A stretch of DNA of 64,000 nt from Mytilus trossulus (Eukaryota > Mollusca > Bivalvia > Mytilida > Mytilidae), in NCBI RefSeq assembly GCF_036588685.1, contig NC_086376.1:12539911-12603910 (forward strand), given 5' to 3'. The notes under the pieces were generated by a model, which saw nothing but the letters and a program-made list of their open reading frames with translations, ran no database searches and was not told where the DNA came from. How positions within the stretch are numbered: position 1 is the first letter of the stretch; each line of letters begins with the position of its first letter. Below, piece after piece: positions 38,601 to 48,314 of the stretch. Position numbers and translations under genes: made by a program.

Positions 38601-41600
38601 AAGACTGTATGTATGTTGATGGTTCCTGATGCCAACTATCAACCTACAGTATAATATTGAAGACTGTATGTATGTTGATGGTTCCTGATGCCAACTATCA
38701 ACCTACAGTATAATAGTGAAGACTGTATGTATGTTGATGGTTCCTGATGCCAACTATCAACCTACAGTATAATAGTGAAGACTGTATGTATGTTAATGGT
38801 TCCTGATGCCAACTATCAAAATACAGTATAATAGTGAAGACTGTATGTATGTTGATGGTTCCTGATGCCAACTATCAACATACAGTATAATAGTGAAGAC
38901 TGTATGTATGTTGATGGTTCCTGATGCCAACTATCAACATACAGTATAATAGTGAAGACTGTATGTATGTTGATGGTTCCTGATGCCAACTATCAACATA
39001 CAGTGTAATAGTGAAGACTGTATGTATGTTGATGGTTCCTGATGCCAACTATCAACATACAGTATAATAGTGAAGGCTGTATGTATGTTGATGGATCCTG
39101 ATGCCAACTATCAACATACAGTATAATAGTGAAGACTGTATGTATGTTGATGGTTCCTGATGCCAACTATCAACATACAGTATAATAGTGAAGGCTGTAT
39201 GTATGTTGATGGTTCCTGATGCCAACTATCAACATACAGTGTAATAGTGAAGACTGTATGTATGTTGATGGTTCCTGATGCCAACTATCAACATACAGTG
39301 TAATAGTGAAGACTGTATGTATGTTGATGGTTCCTGATGCCAACTATCAACATACAGTGTAATAGTGAAGACTGTATGTATGTTGATGGTTCCTGATGCC
39401 AACTATCAACCTTCAGTATAATAGTGAAGACTGTATGTATGTTGATGGTTCCTGATGCCAACTATCAACCTACAGTATAATAGTGAAGACTGTATGTATG
39501 TTGATGGTTCCTGATGCCAACTATCAACCTACAGTATAATAGTGAAGACTGTATGTATGTTGATGGTTCCTGATGCCAACTATCAACCTACAGTATAATA
39601 GTGAAGACTGTATGTATGTTGATGGTTCCTGATGCCAACTATCAACCTACAGTATAATATTGAAGACTGTATGTATGTTGATGGTTCCTGATGCCAACTA
39701 TCAACCTACAGTATAATAGTGAAGACTGTATGTATGTTGATGGTTCCTGATGCCAACTATCAACCTACAGTATAATAGTGAAGACTGTATGTATGTTAAT
39801 GGTTCCTGATGCCAACTATCAAAATACAGTATAATAGTGAAGACTGTATGTATGTTGATGGTTCCTGATGCCAACTATCAACATACAGTATAATAGTGAA
39901 GACTGTATGTATGTTGATGGTTCCTGATGCCAACTATCAACATACAGTATAATAGTGAAGACTGTATGTATGTTGATGGTTCCTGATGCCAACTATCAAC
40001 ATACAGTGTAATAGTGAAGACTGTATGTATGTTGATGGTTCCTGATGCCAACTATCAACATACAGTATAATAGTGAAGGCTGTATGTATGTTGATGGATC
40101 CTGATGCCAACTATCAACATACAGTATAATAGTGAAGACTGTATGTATGTTGATGGTTCCTGATGCCAACTATCAACATACAGTATAATAGTGAAGGCTG
40201 TATGTATGTTGATGGTTCCTGATGCCAACTATCAACATACAGTGTAATAGTGAAGACTGTATGTATGTTGATGGTTCCTGATGCCAACTAGCAACATACA
40301 GTGTAATAGTGAAGACTGTATGTATGTTGATGGTTCCTGATGCCAACTATCAACATACAGTGTAATAGTGAAGACTGTATGTATGTTGATGGTTCCTGAT
40401 GCCAACTATCAACATACAGTATAATAGTGAAGGCTGTATGTATGTTGATGGTTCCTGATGCCAACTATCAACATACAGTATAATAGTGAAGACTGTATGT
40501 ATGTTGATGGTTCCTGATGCCAACTATCAACATACAGTATAATAGTGAAGGCTGTATGTATGTTGATGGTTCCTGATGCCAACTATCAACATACAGTGTA
40601 ATAGTGAAGACTGTATGTATGTTGATGGTTCCTGATGCCAACTATCAACATACAGTGTAATAGTGAAGACTGTATGTATGTTGATGGTTCCTGATGCCAA
40701 CTATCAACATACAGTGTAATAGTGAAGACTGTATGTATGTTGATGGTTCCTGATGCCAACTATCAACATACAGTATAATAGTGAAGACTGTATGTATGTT
40801 GATGGTTCCTGATGCCAACTATCAACATACAGTATAATAGTGAAGACTGTATGTATGTTGATGGTTCCTGATGCCAACTATCAACATACAGTGTAATAGT
40901 GAAGACTGTATGTATGTTGATGGTTCCTGATGCCAACTATCAACATACAGTGTAATAGTGAAGACTGTATGTATTTTGATGGTTCCTGATGCCCACTATC
41001 AACATACAGTATAATAGTGAAGACTGTATGTATGTTGATGGTTCCTGATGCCAACTATCAACATACAGTATAATAGTGAAGACTGTATGTATGTTGATGG
41101 TTCCTGATGCCAACTATCAACATACAGTGTAATAGTGAAGACTGTATGTATGTTGATGGTTCCTGATGCCAACTATCAACATACAGTATAATAGTGAAGA
41201 CTGTATGTATGTTGATGGTTCCTGATGCCAACTATCAACATACAGTGTAATAGTGAAGACTGTATGTATGTTGATGGTTCCTGATGCCAACTATCAACAT
41301 ACAGTATAATAGTGAAGACTGTATGTATGTTGATGGTTCCTGATGCCAACTATCAAAATACAGTATAATAGTGAAGACTGTATGTATGTTGATGGTTCCT
41401 GATGCCCACTATCAACCTACAGTATAATAGTGAAGACTGTATGTATGTTGATGGTTCCTGATGCCAACTATCAACATACAGTATAATAGTGAAGACTGTA
41501 TGTATGTTGATGGTTCCTGATGCCAACTATCAACATACAGTATAATAGTGAAGGCTGTATGTATGTTGATGGTTCCTGATGCCAACTATCAACATACAGT

Positions 41601-44600
41601 ATAATAGTGAAGACTGTATGTATGTTGATGGTTCCTGATGCCAACTATCAACATACAGTATAATAGTGAAGACTGTATGTATGTTGATGGTTCCTGATGC
41701 CAACTATCAACATACAGTGTAATAGTGAAGACTGTATGTATGTTGATGGTTCCTGATGCCAACTATCAACATACAGTATAATAGTGAAGACTGTATGTAT
41801 GTTGATGGTTCCTGATGCCAACTATCAACATACAGTATAATAGTGAAGACTGTATGTATGTTGATGGTTCCTGATGCCAACTATCAACATACAGTATAAT
41901 AGTGAAGACTGTATGTATGTTGATGGTTCCTGATGCCAACTATCAACATACAGTGTAATAGTGAAGACTGTATGTATGTTGATGGTTCCTGATGCCAACT
42001 ATCAACATACAGTGTAATAGTGAAGACTGTATGTATGTTGATGGTTCCTGATGCCAACTATCAACATACAGTATAATAGTGAAGACTGTATGTATGTTGA
42101 TGGTTCCTGATGCCAACTATCAACATACAGTATAATAGTGAAGACTGTATGTATGTTGATGGTTCCTGATGCCAACTATCAACATACAGTATAATAGTGA
42201 AGACTGTATGTATGTTTACCTCTTGATGCCTTTTATTTATTTTTGTCATTAGGTTTCTTTTTCATTAGCATGCATCCAAGTTTCAACATCTATTTTAAGT
42301 TTAAGAGTGAAAGAATTTGGTCAAATTCAGTCCAATATAAATATTCAGATCAGCTCATAGGCCAGATGCCTGCAGTTCTCAAGATAGGCCAGTTTCATTG
42401 GTAAATTAAAAAGAAATTAGTCTAAAAGTTTAACAAATAATCATGATATTTCCCAAAACTTGTTTAATTTCCAGGATAATTTGAACCACTGCAAAGTCCC
42501 AATATTGTAACTTTTATACATGATATATATTACCTGATTCAGTATGTCCTAACATGTCCATGATATATAGAGAATAATACATGGCAAAATCCATATCATA
42601 TGTCGTATCATCCCGAGACATCAATATCAGCCCAAGGGCCTTTAGGCCCGAGGGATGATATTGGTCGAGGGTGATACGGCATGTGATACGGATTTTGCCA
42701 TGTATTATACGCTTTATCATATGTTTCAACAGAAGAGTATTATATGAACTGTTTTCTGGTTCATAGCACTGGGTTACCTTCAGTTCTACTTTTGTCTTGT
42801 TTTAAAGGCCTTAAAAAAGAACTGCTCAATTACTAATCCGAAGCACCTTAGTTACCTTACAATTTACGTGCTGTTGTTTTAAAAATATTTTGTTTATTTT
42901 TGTATTTTTTATAGTTGCATTTAGTGTGCCAAAAATTAAGGAAAAAAATTGACGTTCTTGACGTCACATACAATATGAAAACGACGTTCGTGACGTCACA
43001 TACCAAACAATGACGTCATAAAAAAAATTGCGGAAAATTGTTCATAAGCAAAAAAAACAAAAACTGACTTTATGTAAAAAAAAATTTAAAAAATTGGGGT
43101 GTGATATAGGGAAGGGGTGCGATAAAGGGTATGCGATAAAGGGTAGGGGTGTGATAAAGGGTATGCAATAAAGGGTGTGCATCAAAGTTGCGCGATATGG
43201 ATTAAACAGCAGGCTATTTATCACATATGCAAAACTACTGTATTTACTACTAAACATATGATAAATATATATTACCTGATTCAGTATGTCCTAACATGTC
43301 CATGATATATATATTACCTGATTCAGTATGTCCTGGAATGTCCATGATATATATATTACCTGATTCAGTATGTCCTGACATGTCCATGATATATATATTA
43401 CCTGATTCAGTGTGTCCTAACATGTCCATGATATATATATATTACCTGATTCAGTATGTCCTGACATGTCTATGATATATATATTACCTGATTCAGTATG
43501 TCCTGACATGTTCATGATATATATATTACCTGATTCAGTGTGTCCTAACATGTCCATGATATATATATTACCTGATTCAGTATGTCCTAACATGTCCATG
43601 ATATATATATTACCTGATTCAGTATGTCCTGACGTGTCCATGATATATATATATATATTACCTGATTCAGTATGTCCTAACATGTCCATGATATATATAT
43701 TACCTGATTCAGTATGTCCTGACATGTCCATGATATATATATTACCTGATTCAGTATGTCCTGACATGTCCGTGATATATATATTACCTGATTCAGTATG
43801 TCCTAACATGTCCATGATATATATATTACCTGATTCAGTATGTCCTAACATGTCCATGATATATATATTACCTGATTCAGTATGTCCTAACATGTCCATG
43901 ATATATATATTACCTGATTCAGTATGTCCTAACATGTCCATGATATATTTGATAGCTGATGGCCAGGTTCCGCTATACAGATATGTGTGTATGGTTGCCA
44001 ACATCACTAAACTGTTACATATTATTCCACAAAAATAAAAATGACTGAACCACCTGAAAAAAAACCGTTCTCTTATTGTTTTGCATATAAATCAAGCCAT
44101 AATATTTTTTGGTTTCAAATGTTTCACATTTGTCATTCTTGACCTTTTCTAGCTTGCTATGCTATAAAGTGGGTTTCAATTGTTGAATGCTAAACGATGA
44201 ACTATAAATGCTAATCTTAAGAGCAATAGGTCATTTGGTCTCTTGTGGAGTGTTGTCTCATTTGCAATCATACCACATCTTCTTATTATTTCTAATTAAT
44301 ATACAAGTACTGAGATATGCGTATTTGATAGTTGACTAAGAACATTTTTAATTTTATGTACATTTTTTGTAATTGTTCTTAGTACAATTCATGAAGTTGT
44401 TTACACAAACTCATATTGTAAACAAGTTTAAACTTAATTTTTAGATCAATTCAATATTCAAATTATATGAACCAGCATGTATTAGATACATTGAAATCAA
44501 TAATTAAAGGTAACGTCTCTCCGATTTTAGTCTGTTAGTAGAGCCCCCCCTTTTCTTTTCTTTTTTTTGGGGGGGGGGGGGGGGGGGGTGTAAATGTTGT

Positions 44601-44869
44601 AAAATAATGAATATACAAGCGAAAGGTAAACTATGTCAGTTAAATCTTTTGTTCTACCGGTATGAATCGCCGAAAATTTCTGAATGAACTTACCTTTTTG
44701 GTACGAGATAAAATGAATGTTCGTCTTGGTGTAGTCCATAGCCTGTTAATCCACGGCCTTTTCCGAATAGATAAAGTGTTGGAATAAGGATGGATTTTGA
44801 CAACACCAAAATGTACCCAAAAATGATTGCAAGCATCGCAATTAACCAACAAACACTCAAAAACAACAT
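20365..44869 (-). CDS. SRD5A3: Polyprenol reductase / 3-oxo-5-alpha-steroid 4-dehydrogenase 3
   Basis: Complete five-exon gene on the minus strand, joining 44869-44694, 44053-43914, 25364-25164, 23661-23548 and 20624-20365. The coding length is 891 nt (296 aa plus stop; the human protein is 318 aa). Recognised from the VPKR-WFSHFY junction, the RRFIECVYVSSYS segment (residues 126-138), the HHIPHGDLFRLVS motif (218-230) and the C-terminal YPPERKALIPYIF, each matching the animal SRD5A3 pattern. Family knowledge: a multipass ER membrane enzyme of the steroid 5-alpha-reductase family that acts in polyprenol-to-dolichol conversion for N-glycosylation. Intron phases are 2, 1, 1, 1. The oddity is intron 2, about 18.5 kb and mostly satellite DNA. 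Confidence 0.92.
20710..21060. repeat. Dispersed repeat, family B copy
   Basis: Contains GACGAAACACGCGTCTGGCG and a preceding TGGATTTAAGCGTCTCTGA. Related copies carrying the CGCCAGACGCGCGT block or its flanks occur at about 15282-15468, 52700-52900, 58230-58490, 58880-59080, 62030-62350 and 62575-62660, in both orientations. No coding content seen. Confidence 0.6.
21445..21670 (+). repeat. Dispersed repeat, family A copy in SRD5A3 intron 4
   Basis: Landmarks are CTTCGAGGAAAATCC, CTGACTTGGTACATGC, GAAAATGGTGGATTG and ATATGACAGTCGCATC. Lies antisense to the host gene. Confidence 0.6.
22500..23230. repeat. Cluster of dispersed repeats in SRD5A3 intron 4
   Basis: One block (about 22730-22910) has TGGTGGGGTTCGTGTTGCTT and a CCATGACGTTGTC segment, familiar as a frequent non-coding mussel repeat. 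A second (about 23012-23225) has GGAAATGGGAAATGTGTCCG and CCCATTGAGGGACTATCAG. Short open frames inside them are not genes. Confidence 0.45.
23548..23661 (-). CDS. SRD5A3: SRD5A3 exon 4
   Basis: The acceptor is TTCTATATTTTAG and the donor GTATGTATG. Encodes residues 173-210, with the helix LAVAIFIWASYKQ that matches the human segment with FIWSSAHQ, and a basic loop with KLRQDKSG. Confidence 0.9.
23999..24770. mobile_element. Foldback element in SRD5A3 intron 3 with nested insertions
   Basis: Long imperfect inverted repeats pair 23999-24235 with about 24490-24770, for example GTGGCCATTGATTGACGTCC against GGACGTCAATCAATGGCCAT. The centre holds a smaller palindrome (about 24248-24340, ends CGAAAAATTAATCATGAAT and CTGATTAATTTTTCGG) and a family A repeat copy (24357-24485). 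No coding content. Confidence 0.75.
25164..25364 (-). CDS. SRD5A3: SRD5A3 exon 3
   Basis: The acceptor is TTTCTTCACAG and the donor G|GTAAGTGG. Encodes residues 107-172: a hydrophobic helix, the family-typical RRFIECVYVSSYS, then a second helix YIVGLMFYAFVGISVL. The first codon is completed by the final G of exon 2. Confidence 0.92.
25365..26751. other. SRD5A3 intron 2, part between exon 3 and the satellite
   Basis: AT-rich intronic sequence without exon-like signals or recognisable mobile elements. Confidence 0.5.
30159..30375. mobile_element. 217-bp MITE, copy 1, with TA target duplication
   Basis: The terminal inverted repeats start CCGTATAGCGG and end with CCGCTATACGG; the GTTATTTTCGCGGG block extends pairing to about 26 bp. 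It interrupts a satellite unit: GTATG-TA before and TA-TGTTG after reconstruct the intact unit GTATGTATGTTG. A TA duplication and short size fit a Tc1/mariner-type MITE. Confidence 0.85.
32500..32716. mobile_element. 217-bp MITE, copy 2, same position in a duplicated block
   Basis: Nearly identical to the copy 2341 bp to its left, at the same base of the same satellite variant context (a two-base-deleted unit reading AACCTACTATAAT lies 147 bp upstream in both). The pair arose by duplication of a block of about 36 units, not by two insertions. Confidence 0.85.
42524..42570 (-). repeat. Isolated copy of the exon-2 minisatellite unit
   Basis: One 42-bp unit with TTACCTGATTCAGTATGTCC, separated from the main array by an inserted element. 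It also carries the donor-like sequence on the minus strand. Confidence 0.8.
42571..43264. mobile_element. About 0.69-kb insertion splitting the exon-2 minisatellite
   Basis: Begins with a large palindrome (AATACATGGCAAAATCC near 42574 against GGATTTTGCCATGTATTA near 42689), with GGCCTTTAGGCC at its centre. A subterminal inverted pair TTTATCATATGTTT (42713) and AAACATATGATAAA (43251) bounds the rest. The interior has three TGACGTCA sites and a short tandem run of GTGATAAAGGG-like units (43100-43170). Minisatellite copies lie on both sides, so it was inserted after the array had formed. No coding capacity. Confidence 0.6.
42959..43018. promoter_or_regulatory. Three perfect CRE palindromes
   Basis: TGACGTCA occurs at 42959-42966, 42991-42998 and 43011-43018. 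This is the full CREB/ATF site. All three lie in the inserted element; whether they act on the host gene is unknown. Confidence 0.45.
43265..43956 (-). repeat. 42-bp minisatellite made of the SRD5A3 exon-2 end and its splice donor
   Basis: Sixteen tandem units, each containing on the minus strand GGACATACTGAATCAG|GTAATATAT, that is 31 nt of exon 2 followed by the 5' splice site. The exon-proximal unit is the real exon end (donor at 43913-43912). Unit spacing is 42 bp except one of 48 and one of 44. Confidence 0.93.
43914..44053 (-). CDS. SRD5A3: SRD5A3 exon 2
   Basis: The acceptor is TTTTTTTTCAG and the first donor CAG|GTAATA. Encodes residues 59-105, starting WFSHFYF and ending DMLGHTES; it joins in frame to exon 3. 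The open frame continues through 11 further repeat units to a stop at 43417, so longer versions of this exon are possible. Confidence 0.88.
44569..44588 (+). repeat. Run of 20 G in SRD5A3 intron 1
   Basis: An uninterrupted poly-G tract preceded by a T-rich stretch and seven C at 44544-44550. On the transcribed strand it is poly-C. It can form a G-quadruplex and is also a likely site of sequencing error. Confidence 0.9.
44694..44869 (-). CDS. SRD5A3: SRD5A3 exon 1 with start codon
   Basis: ATG at 44869-44867 is the first Met after an in-frame TAA 18 bases upstream. Encodes 58 residues: a hydrophobic N-terminal helix, a loop with FGKGRG, and VPK at the end. The donor is AG|GTAAGTTC. The N-terminus is shorter than in human. 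Confidence 0.88.
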
Positions 44870-46284
44870 ATTTGCAATTTTTGTTTAAACTGTTACGTTA
44901 GGAAGTAAATAAACAACGTGCCCTATTTTAACCCGTAATAGTAAAGTGTAGAAACAATTCTGGACAATTTCCGGAAAAGTATTAATTTCTATTGATATGC
45001 AGAAAGTAACAAGTCATGAAAATCATAAACTATTCAGTCAAACTGTTTAGTAAGGCGGGCACAACACAAACAGTCTTTAAAGAATTACATTACATTTTCT
45101 TTCCTAGAAACAATATTTGTTATATCCAAGATCAGCCAAAGGATTTGTCACGATTATACTTACTATATAAGCCCTTTGAGTTTGACGCCTTTGACAAATG
45201 TATCAATGTATAAATTGGGAAAAATGGCAAAACAATTGAAATAACCCAGCCACTTTGCATACATCATCAGAACCGGCGAATTTTACATCTTATAAAACAA
45301 AACGGAAGCAAAAACAAAACAAACAAAGAAGAAAAAGAAAAACTTGAAATAACACAACATAATGGGAATTGGTATACGTAAACTATCAGAGGCGGATTAA
45401 GAGAGTTTTTCCCCTCCCCCTTTTTATGGGAAAAATTGGTTAATTATTTAGGGACTATTTGAAGTATGACTGGAGCGGGTCTCCTTTAAGGATAAAAGTT
45501 GGAAGCTATGCGGCATCTCTCTACAAGAGACCAAATGACGTAGAATTTTAACAGATTGCCCAATCAAAACAAAATACCAACTTTTATTAAAAATAATGGT
45601 GACTCCAAAACAAAACAATAAACACGCCCGTTTATAAGATGATAATAAAATGACCATTTTGTTTTATCTGAAACTTCAAAGTCATCCCGTGTGGCTTTGT
45701 TTATGCATGTTTTGTCAGATTGTTTGAAAAAATATGTTCATTTTAACAATAATTTTTATTTTTAAAATCCGCAACTTAAGCGAATTAGGAGTTGTTATTG
45801 TTGCAAATGTTATTAAGCATATATGTTTTTTTGATAGATATAAAATTTAACAAAATAAAATGTAGCTTTTTTTTTTATAAGGAACACTTACGACAGTAAT
45901 GTGTATTGATTGGGTGATTTTAATATACATGTAAATTTGTTGAATGGACAAAATGTTATCATTCATGTTTCAATAAGAAAGAACTGTGAGTTATTGTCAC
46001 CAAATAAGAACATTATAGTATCCAAAGACTGAAGGTCACTACATTTACAGGAATAGACAATAAGGAAATAAACCAATTTATTATAATTTTAGAATTTTCA
46101 AAAATGAGGAAGGATATGTTCTATTGTTTTAGGTATTATAGAACTTCATCACTTGACCACGTACTCAAAATATCACTACAAAATTAACTCAACCTGCATT
46201 GAAACGTATTCTTATTTGAAAATATTTTGCTGCAGATATTTCTATAACAGTTATTGTTTTAATATCATTTAAACATTTTAACAA
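44870..46284. other. Region between the divergent SRD5A3 and B-box/propeller genes
   Basis: About 1.4 kb between the two start codons, which point away from each other, so it must hold both promoters. I saw no clear TATA element. A piece at about 45500-45545 (CTCTCTACAAGAGACCAAATGACG) belongs to a dispersed repeat also seen at 52200-52340 and, inverted, at 44222-44285. Confidence 0.45.
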
Positions 46285-47970
46285 ATGGATCATGCCACTC
46301 ATGTTCCGTGTGGTCCTTGTGCGTTTAAGAATGTTAGACGAAAATCTGTCGTATGGTGCCCCTCATGTGGCGAAGGACTATGTGAGAGCTGTTTACACCA
46401 CCACAAGGCTTCTGCTGCTTCCAGAAAACACAAAGTTGTCGTGAAAGATTTACAACGAGTACCGTCTGTTTTGTTTTCTATGAGACAAACTTGTTCTGAT
46501 CATGGTCTCACCTTTGACATGTACTGTGATATTCATGAAATTCCTCTTTGCAGTAAATGCATTGCAGATCATAAAAAGTGCTTACGGATGTTACCTATTT
46601 CGTATGTGTCAAGAAATTCGAAGTTTTCAACAAAGCTTTGGGATATTGAACATGGCATAGCGCACGTGTTGGGGAACATAGAAGAAATTATCAGAAAGAA
46701 GGAAGATAACCTGGAGTCTATCGGAGAAGAAAAGTCAAACATTGAAACTGAAATTACAAAACTTCGAGAAAAAATTAATGGCTATCTTGACAATCTTCAG
46801 GATAAAGTTTTGAATGACATCTCTGTAATTTATTCAAGATGTTCCATGGATACTGAAAACTTTTTAAGTAAAATTGAATCAAGAAAACGGAATATTGAAT
46901 CTATTGCTCAAAATATCACATGTATACGTGAATATGCCTCCGACTTACAAACATTTTTACTCACGCAAAAGTTGGAGTTAGATTTTGCAAAAGAACAGGA
47001 AAGTTTTGTATCTGATTTATCAGATGCCGATTTAGAAGAAATTGATATCCACGTATCTTTCAATTCTAATATATTTTCTACTCTTACTGCCATAACCAGC
47101 TTAGCTGATATAGATGTTATAAGGTACCAGTCTACCATGTCAAAGTTGAAAAAAGACATCCAGGATGAGTGTACCGATGCCAATAGGAGTCCTCTGGCCA
47201 ACATCCGGTTACTGTCTAGAACACCTATTGTAACACCACGTGATCCACAGCTGAAATTTCTAAGAAACTGCGTGATCCTCGAGAACAAAGAAATACTTTT
47301 TACGGACGATTCGGAAAACAGAAGATTGGTTTGGTTCAATGCGGATGGTTCTCATAAAAGAAATATAGAAATGAGATCGGAACCATATGATTTAGTCAAC
47401 CACGAAAGTAATAAGGTAGCAGTAACAGTACCAAGAGAGAAAGCCATTTTTATGTTTGACTTATCTAAGAATAAAATGGCTGGAAAAATCGTTACAAAAA
47501 ACTTTTGTTATGGGCTTTGCTTTTGTGACAACAAATTTGTGGTTTCAGTTTTAGACCAAGGAATTCAAACCCTTGATGTCTATGGAAAAATTCTACAAAC
47601 GGTGCCGATGAATGTAGAAAAAATCTGCAACATTCATACCAGCCAGGACAAACTTTATTATTCTGAGTATGATTCCAGTACGGTCACGTGTTCTGATCTA
47701 TACGGTAATTGTATCTGGAAGTTTCGCCATAAAGATTTCACTGGTCCATTATCCATTTGCACTGACATTTGTGGTAATGTATATTCTGTTGGATATGACA
47801 CAGACAATTTAATTGCCATATCACCAGACGGTAAAAACTGCGTCTTCCTTCTCCAAGAAAAAGACAAATTATTTGGACCAACTGGACTATATTTTCATAA
47901 GAAAACTAAACAATTAATAGTGTGTAGCAGATTTGACGGACTGGCTAATATGTATGATTTAGTCACATAG
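46285..47970 (+). CDS. RING-less double-B-box, coiled-coil, beta-propeller-like protein (TRIM-like)
   Basis: Intact single-exon reading frame of 561 aa. B-box 1 lies at about residues 9-49 (C9, C12, C25, C28, C33, C36, H39/H40, H49). B-box 2 at about 70-99 has C70, H73, C81, C89, C92 and H96. A coiled coil follows at about 115-245. Residues about 315-561 are a repeated beta-strand region with motifs such as ILFTDDSENRRLVWFNADG, SEYDSSTVTCSDLYG and LIAISPDG, which looks like the degenerate NHL-like propeller of bivalve TRIM proteins. There is no RING, so it is probably a binding adaptor rather than a ligase. Bivalve genomes carry large families of such genes, often linked with immunity; the exact role is unknown. 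The ATG chosen is the first in the open frame. Confidence 0.88.
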   Translation: MDHATHVPCGPCAFKNVRRKSVVWCPSCGEGLCESCLHHHKASAASRKHKVVVKDLQRVPSVLFSMRQTCSDHGLTFDMYCDIHEIPLCSKCIADHKKCLRMLPISYVSRNSKFSTKLWDIEHGIAHVLGNIEEIIRKKEDNLESIGEEKSNIETEITKLREKINGYLDNLQDKVLNDISVIYSRCSMDTENFLSKIESRKRNIESIAQNITCIREYASDLQTFLLTQKLELDFAKEQESFVSDLSDADLEEIDIHVSFNSNIFSTLTAITSLADIDVIRYQSTMSKLKKDIQDECTDANRSPLANIRLLSRTPIVTPRDPQLKFLRNCVILENKEILFTDDSENRRLVWFNADGSHKRNIEMRSEPYDLVNHESNKVAVTVPREKAIFMFDLSKNKMAGKIVTKNFCYGLCFCDNKFVVSVLDQGIQTLDVYGKILQTVPMNVEKICNIHTSQDKLYYSEYDSSTVTCSDLYGNCIWKFRHKDFTGPLSICTDICGNVYSVGYDTDNLIAISPDGKNCVFLLQEKDKLFGPTGLYFHKKTKQLIVCSRFDGLANMYDLVT

Positions 47971-48107
47971 CATAACTTTTTTTCACTTGATAACGTTTCT
48001 AATAACCTAACATTGTAAATTCAAAAATATATTGTAGTTTTCAAAATACACATTATCATAGTCTAGTTTATGTTTAGTTAGATAATCTTATCAAAACTCA
48101 TACTAAA

Positions 48108-48314
48108 TACTTCAGTAAATACACCTTTATTACCAAGTTATACTTCAGTAAATACACCTTTATTACCAAATTATACTTCAGTAAATACACCTTTATTACC
48201 AAGTTATACTTCAGTAAATACACCTTTATTACCAAGTTATACTTCAGTATACTTCAGTAAATACACCTTTATTACCAAGTTATACTTCAGTAAATACACC
48301 TTTATTACCAAGTA
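48108..48314 (+). repeat. 33-bp minisatellite, about six copies
   Basis: The unit contains TACTTCAGTAAATACACC and TTTATTACCAAGTTA. One extra 10-bp partial unit is at about 48241-48250. It begins 138 bp after the stop codon of the B-box/propeller gene, so it may lie in the 3' UTR. Confidence 0.93.

Larger units (their letters stand above)
26752..42216. repeat. 59-bp satellite array, about 255 units, inside SRD5A3 intron 2
   Basis: A tandem array of a 59-bp unit with core GGTTCCTGATGCCAACTATC and GTATAATAGTGAAGACTGTA. Phase shifts by one per 60-base line for 15.5 kb, interrupted only by two MITE copies and small indels. Variants at fixed places (AACATAC, AACCTAC, AAAATAC; ATAATAG or GTAATAG; GAAGACT or GAAGGCT; CCAAC or CCCAC) recur in blocks, giving higher-order repeats. 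The first unit (26752) is truncated and the last decays after 42216. Open frames inside it are repeat artefacts. Confidence 0.97.

Noticed and set aside
26752..42216. CRISPR-like regular repeats
   Set aside because: Units are contiguous 59-bp tandem copies without unique spacers, in a eukaryotic intron. This is a satellite.
43466..44038. Plus-strand 190-codon open frame with a periodic peptide
   Set aside because: It is the complement of the 42-bp minisatellite. The minus strand carries the real exon with splice sites and SRD5A3 homology.
46908..47867. Minus-strand open frames opposite the B-box/propeller gene
   Set aside because: Antisense shadows of a well-supported plus-strand gene.
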